In this document: in pieces, positions 1-8,282 of the stretch
Layout of the letters: each line of letters opens with the position of its first letter
Numbering within the stretch: position 1 is the stretch's first letter
Assembly: GCA_030581615.1 (NCBI GenBank)
Contig: JAKTTT010000063.1
Span: 1-64,000 of the forward strand
Length of the DNA stretch: 64,000 bases
Source of the DNA: Alloascoidea africana
Lineage: Eukaryota; Ascomycota; Alloascoideomycetes; Alloascoideales; Alloascoideaceae
Reading direction: 5' to 3'
Notes under the pieces: generated by a model
The model's database searches: none
Told to the model about the DNA's origin: nothing
Seen by the model: the letters and a program-made list of their open reading frames with translations, nothing else
Program-made: the position numbers and the translations under genes

Positions 1-450
1 ATCGTCTCTTACCGTTGGCGATGAGATCCCGATCACGTGAGGATAAACGTGCTGGTCTGATAGCGATAATGTGTGGAGACTGGGGAAACAGAAGCATTGT
101 TTGAGCAGATTTGTTTCTCGGTAGAGGGCATTGACTCGCTGGGAAGGCATTGCAAGATGTACATATGAGAACAGAGGTCAGTTGGGCTTGGAAGCAGTTT
201 CCGATTGTCCTACTTAGACATGGTTAGAGAAGAACCAATTATCAGAAATTGTCAGAGACTCAAGTCCAGAATAGAGAACTTTGTTGTGTTTGTGTGGGTT
301 CAACTATAGACATTGAAAAGCGGCAACATGTATGGTTTGAAAGAGTAAGGCTCTTCAGTCTGGGATTCAAAATGAAAAAAAAAATGAAGAAGTAAATAAA
401 TTACGAGAAAGAGGAATGTGTCTCGGTGCCAGCATTAGTCCGGATGATCA
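1..450. other. No gene seen at the window edge
   Basis: No open frame with recognisable protein similarity on either strand. The stretch lies directly outside the retroelement fossil and may be part of the same decayed repeat, but nothing in it proves that. Confidence 0.4.
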
Positions 451-708
451 GGTCCTTAACTCCTTACACGTCCGAGGCCTGGGATACGACGTGATCGCAT
501 CCAACTTTTCTTTTATAGGGCTCCGCCCTCGCCTTCCAAACATATGCCCTATCCAAGGAACATCATCCTTCGCCAGCTTCAACTTCTGAGAGGATGGGCT
601 TTCGTCAGTTGACTCATCACTTGTATAACGTAGTTCACATGCGAGCGGGCCACCTTTCACTACCTATCTTAATATACCAGACAATTAGAACACAACCACA
701 ATAAAAAT

Positions 709-844
709 CTACTCTCTATTACCCTTATCTGAATCTCCAGACATTTCTGTATCTTTTGTACAAGTCCGCAAATTATGACCAGCTTTCCCGCAATTACGAC
801 ATCGTCGAACAGTCGCCGCAGCTCGCCTCGAAATTAATAGTTAA
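709..844 (-). pseudogene. CCHC zinc-knuckle fragment, C-terminal end of an element protein
   Basis: Between the two inverted arms, the minus strand encodes a basic stretch followed by a perfect zinc knuckle (CRNCGKAGHNLRTC, spacing C-X2-C-X4-H-X4-C), then a short acidic tail and a stop codon. A CCHC knuckle just before an acidic C-terminus is typical of pogo/Fot1-type fungal transposases but also occurs in Gag nucleocapsid, so the source element is uncertain. Only about 45 codons are present and no DDE catalytic region is visible nearby. Confidence 0.5.
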
Positions 845-899
845 ATAAGGAGTTTGGTAGAATTGTGGAAGGTGGCCCGCTCGCATGTGAACTACGTTA

Positions 900-1053
900 G
901 TCCAAATGTTCAATCTCGGAAAGACCATTTTCAAATAAAATGAAACACCCTAGCAAGAATCTGAGAGCAAAGAGATGGGATAGCTTGTTTTTGGCCCATA
1001 CTTGGAGTTTCATTTTATTTGAAAATTGTCTTTCCGAGATTGAACATTTGGAC
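900..1053. mobile_element. 154-bp MITE with 47-bp terminal inverted repeats and TA target duplication
   Basis: The ends read GTCCAAATGTTCAATCTCGG and its reverse complement. The terminal inverted repeats are about 47 bp long with one mismatch, leaving a middle of about 60 bp without coding capacity. TA flanks both ends (898-899 and 1054-1055). The left arm of the surrounding palindrome (around 630) preserves the empty site with a single TA, so insertion with duplication of TA is seen directly. TA duplication is the hallmark of the Tc1/mariner superfamily (pogo/Fot1 included). The element has no transposase and would depend on one elsewhere. No other copy was noticed in this window. Confidence 0.85.
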
Positions 1054-1272
1054 TATACAAGTGATGAATCAACTGACGAAAGCCCATCCTCTCAGAAGTT
1101 GAAGCTGGCGAAGGATGATGTTCCTTGGATAGGGCATATGTTTGGAAGGCGAGGGCGGAGCCCTATAAAAGAAAAGTTGGATGCGATCACGTCGTATCCC
1201 AGGCCTCGGACGTGTAAGGAGTTAAGGACCTTTTTGGGAAAGGCCTCGTTTTATCGACGATATATTAAAGGG

Positions 1273-1799
1273 TTCAGCGACTTGACCTCTGTGTTGACAG
1301 ATCTGTTGAAAGGGAAAAAGAAAGGGGCGATTGCGTGGACAGAGGAGGCTGAAGTAGTGTTCAACAGGTTGAAGAGTTGTATGGCGAGAACCCCGGTGTT
1401 GATACCGTTTGACCCAAAAAGAGAGTTGGTACTTGTCGGTGATGCCCCAAGACAATAAAACCGCCAATCGTCCAGGCCCATCTTTACGGCGAGGCATCAC
1501 CGACAAGTACCAAGTCTCTTTTTGGGTCAAACGGTATCAACACCGGGGTTCTCGCCATACAACTCTTCAACCTGTTGAACACTACTTCAGCCTCCTCTGT
1601 CCACGCAATCGCCCCTTTCTTCTTCCCTTTCAACAGATCTGTCAACACAGAGGTCAAGTCGCAGGTGTGTGTTGTGTGTTGAGACCTATCGGCTTTACAA
1701 GCCATAAGTTGACAGGATACAGGTCCAGATGGAGCATCACCGATATGGAGTGCCTCGCCGTAAAGATGGGCCTGGACGATTGGCGGTTTTATTGTCTTG
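1273..1799. repeat. Second inverted duplication within the retroelement fossil
   Basis: About 1273-1446 (plus) recurs inverted at about 1494-1664, and about 1754-1799 recurs inverted at about 1449-1492. The block 1449-1664 is therefore an inverted copy of two non-adjacent pieces of the same element placed between them. Copies appear nearly identical by eye. Confidence 0.8.
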
Positions 1800-2700
1800 G
1801 ACGGCATGTTAGAGTCTTGACTGATCATCTGGCGCTCAAGAACATTTTTGAGGGCCGTGCAGCGCTTACTGACAAGACATCCAGGTTTTTGGCTGACACA
1901 AACAGGTATTTTTTCACTATCGAATATATGAAGGGGGAAGACAACCCTGCTGAGTTCTGGTCGCGTCGTCCGGATATGTGTGAAGAGGAAGACGAGTTGT
2001 GTGTGGGTACGACGATGGTTCTTGCACCCAGTGTTCCGGATTTTGTGAAGGATTGGCCGGCGTTGCTTTTGTCGGATCAAAGGTGGGGCCCAGTTGGGAG
2101 TGATTTGCATGAAGGAAAACAGCGGGATGGTTATGTTTTGAAGGATAGTGGACTGTTATATCTCGGAAACGCGTTGTGTGTGCAGTTAACTAAGATTCAG
2201 GAGGTTATTGGGTTATTCCACCAGGACAGTGGCCACATTGGTCCAGAAAGGTTGTTGCACATGTTGAGACCGGTTGTTTGTTCCCACACATGTTGAAAAA
2301 TATTACGGCTTTCCGTGGGGCTTGCGATATTTGTCAGAGGGTAAATCATCGCACTGGCCTGAGTGCGGGCCTAATGCAAAAGGTTGAGTTGCCAGAAGGA
2401 AGGTGGGAAAGGATTGCGATGGATTTGATATCCTTTGAGGTTAAAAACAAGCGTGGTAAGTTGAAAGGTGGCTCTGTTGATTCTCAGGTGGAGATATTGG
2501 TAGTGGTGGACCAACTGTCTCGGAAGGTTGAATTAATACGGGTTGAAGGGGACGCTACCGCCGAGTCGCTGGCGAAATTGTTGATCATGAGGTATGTCCC
2601 TCATCATGGTTTTCCGTTGCGCGTAACATCTGATCGCGGCACACAGTTTACGTCTGTGTGGTGGAAGAAGGGCACGAAACTCCATGTAAGGCTTGTGTAG

Positions 2701-4202
2701 CTTTTTACCCGAAAATGGTCGATGATTTCTCCTACTCTGGGAGAAACTCCCTCTTTATATATCTCTTTCGACACTGCCAACGTACACACACACAATCACA
2801 TCACTCTCAGCCATTACCCGATGCTCTCCTCCTGGCCCGCTACCCAACCCAGGCGGCCTGCCGCTTACAATGATGTTCTCATCGGTTCAATCGAGGTACC
2901 ACGCTCACTAGGGAAGACAGGGTAGGGAGACTGAGGAAAGTCCACAAAATCACTAAAATTGCTCTGTTGGTGGACATTGTAGCGGATTTCAAACATGTAG
3001 CTCATCCAAAATTCCACACGGAGATGTTGCAATCTAAGGATCACTGTAAGATTAGTTAGATCCTAACTTTCTTCAGAGAGAGAGAACAGAAACTCAAACA
3101 AAATGGAGAAACAACAAGCAAAGCAATGTCGAGAGACACACCGATTTGCTATGATTTTTCTAGTTTGTTACTCTATGGCGCTCCAGGGTAGAATACATGG
3201 ACGTTGTCACAACCTATACGTTAACAAATTACAAGTGACGCTTAAAATATTTCATCAATGAACAAAGCAAAATGAAAACGGCTTTCAAATACGATCCCCC
3301 CCAAAAGGAAAAGGCCAGTTGAGTCTAATCAAACAACCATGGAAAGAACCAAACAATCCTGTTGTTGACTATCTATCGAACGGAAAATACAAACACCAAG
3401 ACACGATAGTCAAATTACCAAAATGTATATGGTTCGACATAAAGATAAGATGCGACAAAAAATAAAAATAAAGAGAGAGCTCGGTTGAATATTGGTTGTT
3501 ATTCACAAGGTGTGCGTGTAATCAAAAGAGATGTTAAAAAAAAAAAAAGATGGGTGATGCTTGTTCTCCTTTCCTTGTGACCTAATTGATTTTAAGAAAC
3601 TCGGACGTACTGTATAGATGACGATAGATAGGAATAGTGAGGTGTCTTGCATCTGTGAGAGTTAACAAGAGCAGACTACACAAGAAGAAGGGGGGAAAAA
3701 TCTGGAGATATTTACGTTGTTGGTCATGTTTCCTGTTTTCCTTCCCAGTTATAATCCAGCTACATGTGTCACGAGCCCATTTGACCATGTTTTTTCTCCG
3801 CAAAGATAACCCAAGATGTGATGTGGTTTTTTTTTTTTTTTTTTATAAAAATTAATTAATCAATTGATAAACAATACATCAAGTCAAAATCCAAATGGAG
3901 ACAACAATAAATAAATAAATAAAAAAATGAAAAATGAAACAGGGAAAGTAATGGATAATGTCCGGGTCCTATATATCGTCACACCCTCTGTGATAAAGAG
4001 CAAGAAGCAGACCAATAGAAACCTATTGATTAACATTAATAGAAGGAAAGGGAAAAGCAAGACATTAAAAATTAAATGAGAAGAGCCCTAAAGAGGAAGC
4101 GATAAAGAGAATATGCAAGGAAAAAAAAAGAAAAAATAAAAATTGTTGGTGAAATAAAATGAAATGCCCTTGTTTATAAATGCAATGCAAAATAATAGAT
4201 GA
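2701..4202. other. Gene-free stretch after the fossil
   Basis: AT-rich, with several poly-A/poly-T runs (for example near 3540 and 3830). No frame resembles a protein. The first 250 bases may be a decayed LTR or transposon tail. The last few hundred bases are the 3' flank of the F-box gene, which ends at 4203. Confidence 0.5.
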
Positions 4203-6329
4203 TTAAAAGAATGACATTGTCTTTAAGTCGACTTGGTCAAGTACATGGGGAATTGAATCTTTAACAGTTGTTGTTGTTGTTGTTGTTTCAGATCGTGGAC
4301 TGTTTTTCAAATTTTCAATTAGTTTTTTGATATAATTTGAAGATAAAGAGATGATTCCTAGTTCATCATCCACAAGTATAGTTGTTCCTGCAGAAACAAA
4401 ATCGGTTGTTTTATAAAACCGTTTCTCCCCAGTTTCAAAATTATAAATGAAAAGATATTGTTGATAACAGTCATAGTTTTCTCTAACAACGTCAATTTCA
4501 TGGATTTCAAAAGATCCAACGTAAATGTTGTTTCTAATTGTGGATTTGAGAGCCTCACTTGCACATTCAAGCTTCACAAGCACATCCCAATTTGATCGAT
4601 TTCTGTAACTGGTATTTGGGTTCTGGGATTTGATCCAATGAAACACCTCCAGACCTTGAATTTTGGGGGATCTGGTTACAGATTCGGACATTTCATAGGA
4701 GAATCGTTCTTCAAAAGATTTTGTGTCGAGTTCCGCTAGAAATCTATCCAAAGGTTTTGAAACAATTTGGAAAGAGCCGAGTTGATCACTATCCTTTGTG
4801 ATATAATTATCAAATCCATAAAAAATATGGGTATCCGTGACATGGGAAAAGTAACAATGCCTGTTCAATTTCGAAACACCAATGTAGCGCCCGTTTTCCC
4901 GAAGTAGAACAAGTGTAGAATAGGAATCATTTCTTTTCCAACCATGGATAGTAAAGAACAGATAGTCTTTATGACAGATGAAAAACTTTACAAAAGAGTC
5001 AAACTCAAATTCAAATTCAAACTCTTGCTCTTGCTCTTGCTCTTGCTCTTGCTCTTGCTCTTGCTCATATTCTCCACTTATATCCGCATGATCAAAGCGA
5101 ACATCGGGAGAAGAAACGGGAAAGTGATCTACCGGATCAAGATCAGCAGACTCGTTCCCACGATTGGGACTGGGTTGCCCAGGATCTAAACAAGTTGCCC
5201 AAAGTAAGACAGAGCACTTTTCCAAATCGGGATTTCTCCTGTAAGCGTTGAACCAGAAAACGCCGCGATGATCCTTGTAAAAAAGGTATAGACAATCTTG
5301 GAAAGTGCAATACTTGAACTTGTATCTCTCAAAGGAAAAAGACGGAGCCAGTTTCCATTCCTGACCTGGGGAAAAAGTTGAGGATATTGTGCTAACTGTG
5401 AAACGATGGTCACGCTGAAAGGGTATGTTATGGTTATCGGTATGGGGTAGATGATGTCTGATGGTGTGCTCTTCCCGATATGGTGGTGTCATCCGGGCAT
5501 CGGAGTCGAAATCGTAATCGTATTCGAAATCGAAATCGAAATCATTTTCATTATCATCCGATTCCAACCGCTGCTGCTGACGCTGCTGACGCTGCTGCCA
5601 GTGCTGCTGCTGTAGCTGCTGCTGTAGAGGTCGCACTGGCTGGGAAGGGGGGTTGGACAAAAACATGTTAAAATTCGTATTGAAATAGTGGGCTTTGAGG
5701 CCTCCTGCAGGCATAACGCCAGTGCCTCCGAAAGGAGACAAAAGTGGCCGATCCAGATGGCCTGCACATGGGAAGGTTGAGATGGAACCGTTTTGAAAGT
5801 CCAGCGTGAGCCAGTCCATGAGGGCAAAGTCTTCGGTGAGGGTGATTGCATGGCACTTGGAGGTGTTGTAGGTGTAGTCCAAACAGACAAAAATATTTGA
5901 TAGTGAGATCATCTCGATAACGTTGCGCGGGCTGTCTGGGAGAGAGTCTTTGAGCCAGTGGTTGGGTTGTGGGGGTTTGTAGATGGACAGATCCGAGATG
6001 TCGATAGTCTTGACGAGATTCTGGCGGACTTTGATTAGAGAGTGTAGGTTCCTTCTCCAGTCACAGTGGATGGGCAGAAACGGGTTCACATTTTCGATGG
6101 TTGTTTTCAGCAGGAGTCGGAAGTGGATTGAATCGAACAGGGCATACAGGCTTTTGCATGTCAGAGCGAGGTAGAAGAAGTCGGACACGGGCAGCTGGGA
6201 CACGATGAGCTCTATGATATCGTGGGTCAGGTTGAGGAAGACCATTGGTACCATTGGGTCTGGCGATGGGCTGTGCTTGAGCTGGCGCAGAGGAGCGGAG
6301 GAGGAGAGTAAAGAGGAAGGGGGGGACAT
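4203..6329 (-). CDS. F-box protein with repeat-encoded acidic/Gln tracts
   Basis: Single-exon gene, 708 aa, ATG at 6329. Residues about 28-75 form an F-box (LTHDIIELIVSQLPVSDFFYLALTCKSLYALF), the domain that binds Skp1 in SCF ubiquitin ligases, so the protein is probably a substrate receptor. The rest shows no WD40 or leucine-rich repeats and no family that I recognise; it may form a propeller-like or lone beta domain. Two low-complexity inserts stand out: a Gln-rich stretch followed by alternating Asp/Phe/Tyr, and a Glu-Gln then Glu-Phe dipeptide tract. Both are encoded by hexanucleotide repeats and are likely to vary in length between strains. RBG2 lies upstream in the same orientation, about 390 bp away. 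The substrate is unknown. Confidence 0.8.
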   Translation of the reverse strand: MSPPSSLLSSSAPLRQLKHSPSPDPMVPMVFLNLTHDIIELIVSQLPVSDFFYLALTCKSLYALFDSIHFRLLLKTTIENVNPFLPIHCDWRRNLHSLIKVRQNLVKTIDISDLSIYKPPQPNHWLKDSLPDSPRNVIEMISLSNIFVCLDYTYNTSKCHAITLTEDFALMDWLTLDFQNGSISTFPCAGHLDRPLLSPFGGTGVMPAGGLKAHYFNTNFNMFLSNPPSQPVRPLQQQLQQQHWQQRQQRQQQRLESDDNENDFDFDFEYDYDFDSDARMTPPYREEHTIRHHLPHTDNHNIPFQRDHRFTVSTISSTFSPGQEWKLAPSFSFERYKFKYCTFQDCLYLFYKDHRGVFWFNAYRRNPDLEKCSVLLWATCLDPGQPSPNRGNESADLDPVDHFPVSSPDVRFDHADISGEYEQEQEQEQEQEQEQEFEFEFEFDSFVKFFICHKDYLFFTIHGWKRNDSYSTLVLLRENGRYIGVSKLNRHCYFSHVTDTHIFYGFDNYITKDSDQLGSFQIVSKPLDRFLAELDTKSFEERFSYEMSESVTRSPKIQGLEVFHWIKSQNPNTSYRNRSNWDVLVKLECASEALKSTIRNNIYVGSFEIHEIDVVRENYDCYQQYLFIYNFETGEKRFYKTTDFVSAGTTILVDDELGIISLSSNYIKKLIENLKNSPRSETTTTTTTVKDSIPHVLDQVDLKTMSFF
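5015..5068. repeat. Coding hexanucleotide microsatellite (CTTGCT)n
   Basis: About seven tandem CTTGCT units inside the F-box gene encode alternating Gln-Glu on the minus strand. They merge into CAAATT-type units encoding Glu-Phe. The repeat keeps the frame whatever its copy number. Confidence 0.9.
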
Positions 6330-6722
6330 TATATATAGGTCTTCACGGCGAGGGAGGTTCGGGAGAGAGTGTGAGAGAGTGTGAGAGAGAGAGAGAGCGA
6401 GGGTCTGAAGAGCAGGAGGAAGCCGGTGTATTTATAACAGCCAAGGGCAGAGGCCGCCGGCGCTGGGGAGAGAAGGAGAGAAACAGAAACAGAGACAGAA
6501 ATAGAGACTTTTAGCCTTTGGCGAGAAGAAGCGCCGGGACCAAATCTAAAGGCAAAATCTTAAGGCAAAACAAGCCAGCAGGCAGAAAATAGAACACACG
6601 CCAGAGACACCTTTCGCAGTGCACAGCCTCAGCCCATGAGCTATGCCATGAGCTATGCCATTAGCTATGCCACTAGCTATGCTATGTAGACGGTAGAACT
6701 GCTACCTGCTGGAGCTACTTGG
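6330..6722. promoter_or_regulatory. Upstream region of the F-box gene and 3' flank of RBG2
   Basis: Contains a TATA-like stretch (TATATA near 6331, another TATTTATAA near 6429) and purine-rich GAGAGA repeats around 6370-6400, plus a GCTATGCCA repeat near 6645-6685. No ORF. Confidence 0.4.
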
Positions 6723-8174
6723 CTACTTGGTGACGATGGACACCACGTCCTCGTCGGCAATCCGGTGCGCCAGCCCGCACTTCTGAGGCGAGTGTTTGGC
6801 ACTGGCGCCCCAGACCATGGCGTACTTGAACTGCTCCTTGAAGTCGCGGTGGATCGAGTCGCACACGCTCTCGATCGTGCTGTTTTCTCGCACCACGAGC
6901 GGATCGCCAAAGTTGGGCTCCACCCCTTTCCTCTTCGTATAAAGCCTGGTCAGGTTCAATTGCTCCCAAATCTCCTCCACGAGGTCCTCGACCCCTAAAT
7001 CCAGCTCGCAGCTCATGACCACAGAGTTGGCCTCGCGCGCTAGTCTATCCACCTCTTCCAGCGACACGGCGTCAATCTTATTGTACGCATAGAGACACTT
7101 GATGTAGGACCGGTGGCTGCCGTTGATAACGTCGATAAAGTCCTCCACAGTTACGCCTGGATCGCGAACGAGCACGTCTGCATTGTGGATTTTGTAATCC
7201 CTTAAAATGTGTCCGATCAACTTGTCATTCAGATGTTTCGGCGGCGACGTAAAGTTGATCTTCAATCCTCCGCTCTTCTTTTGCTTAAAATGGATATTTG
7301 GAGGAGGCTTGTTTAACCTTATGCCAACCGCCTCCAACTCCCGCTCCAATATCTCCCGTTGGTCTTCCCCCTTCGTGGCATCCAAAATCATCAGAATTAG
7401 GTCCGCAGTCTTTGCTGTCGCAACCACTTGACGCCCACGGCCCTTGCCCTCACTGGCCCCCTGGATAATACCAGGCAGATCCACAATCTGGATCTCCGCC
7501 CCGTTGTGCTCCAACACCCCGGGAACAGATGTCAGTGTCGTAAAGGCATAATGCGCAACCTCGGATTTGGTTTTTGTACACTTTAAATGTTAGTGATACG
7601 TATTTTTTTTTTCTAGAGGGTTGAGCGTATCCATTTCGGATCGTGATATTCAAATTCCTCTTGCGATTTGGTTTTGGTTTTGGTTTTGGTTTTGGTTTTG
7701 GTTCACCAGAAGGCGTAACCAAATCCTGGAATTGATCTCAAACCATTACAAATGTGTCCTTACCTTTGACAGAAAACTCGACTTGCCCACAGATGGGAAT
7801 CCAATCAATGCAACTCTTGCATCTACATATTCATTAATACCAAACCAAATCACCATCATTTCTTTTTTCAAACAACAAGAGGTTTAAACACTCACCTCCA
7901 CTCTTCGCAACCTCAAACCCCTGTCCACCTCCTGATGATCCTCCAGGCGTGGGTTCCAAAAGCTGCTGTCGATATCTTGCAAGTTTCCCCTTGAGAAGCC
8001 CAATATGATACTCTGTCGCCTTGTTCTTCTGCGTCCTTGCAAGTTCCTCCTGGATCTGTTGAATTTTCTCTCTACCAAAACCACAATGTTAATTCTCCTA
8101 TATTTTTATTTATATTACTTTTGTCAATAAAAGTAATGGTTCATGGACCCAATCACATACGTTATTCCCACCAT
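6723..8174 (-). CDS. RBG2: Developmentally regulated GTP-binding protein Rbg2/DRG2
   Basis: Four exons: 8174-8161, 8071-7896, 7822-7764, 7580-6723 (1107 nt, 368 aa, the length I recall for the yeast protein). The first exon supplies MVGIT and is joined by a GTATGT donor. The other donors are GTGAGT and GTAAGG. Order of parts: N-terminal helix with [21 protein letters not shown]-loop [10 protein letters not shown], the FTTLTSVPG switch region, the [17 protein letters not shown]3 region, NKID (G4), and a C-terminal TGS domain ending in [10 protein letters not shown]. Several stretches ([23 protein letters not shown]) match DRG2 rather than DRG1. DRG2-class GTPases bind ribosomes with an RWD partner (Gir2 in yeast) and help translation under amino-acid stress. 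Intron 3 holds a GGTTTT microsatellite. A Reb1-like site lies about 100 bp upstream. Confidence 0.95.
7668..7703. repeat. (GGTTTT)n microsatellite in RBG2 intron 3
   Basis: About six tandem TTTTGG-type units within the 183-bp intron 7581-7763, reading CCAAAA on the transcript. Confidence 0.9.
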
Positions 8175-8274
8175 TTCAACAAAACTGATTTCTCTTTCTC
8201 CAGATTTTCTTTTTCAATTTTCCTTCATGTTGTACAAAAATCAGGTGTATGTGTGTGTGTGGTGTGGAAAAGTG

Positions 8275-8282
8275 TTACCCGG
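8275..8282. promoter_or_regulatory. Reb1-like site upstream of RBG2
   Basis: TTACCCGG matches the core of the Reb1 general regulatory factor site and lies 101 bp upstream of the RBG2 start codon. The same motif occurs upstream of the SLM-type gene and twice upstream of RSA4. Confidence 0.5.

Larger units (their letters stand above)
451..1234. repeat. Large inverted repeat inside the retroelement fossil
   Basis: The left arm (about 451-660, reading as pol on the minus strand) and the right arm (about 867-1234, plus strand, interrupted only by a MITE) look identical by eye over about 210 bp. The spacer of about 206 bp holds an unrelated CCHC-coding fragment. This makes a hairpin-capable palindrome. 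Confidence 0.85.
451..2700 (+). mobile_element. Fossil Ty3/gypsy-type LTR retroelement (pol remnant)
   Basis: Translated pieces match the pol region of Ty3/gypsy elements in the usual order: end of reverse transcriptase and the connection region (about 1060-1450), RNase H (about 1660-1980), then the integrase zinc-binding and catalytic-core region (about 2220-2680; the stretch with VTSDRGTQF is typical). The element is clearly broken: several interruptions (at least three), no gag or protease seen, no complete pair of LTRs. Parts are present as inverted duplicates (listed separately). The sequence after about 2690, with a TATA-like stretch near 2755, could be LTR-derived, but no second copy is available to compare. 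Family assignment is firm; the outer limits are approximate. The near-identity of the duplicated arms suggests that the rearrangement is young. Confidence 0.85.
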
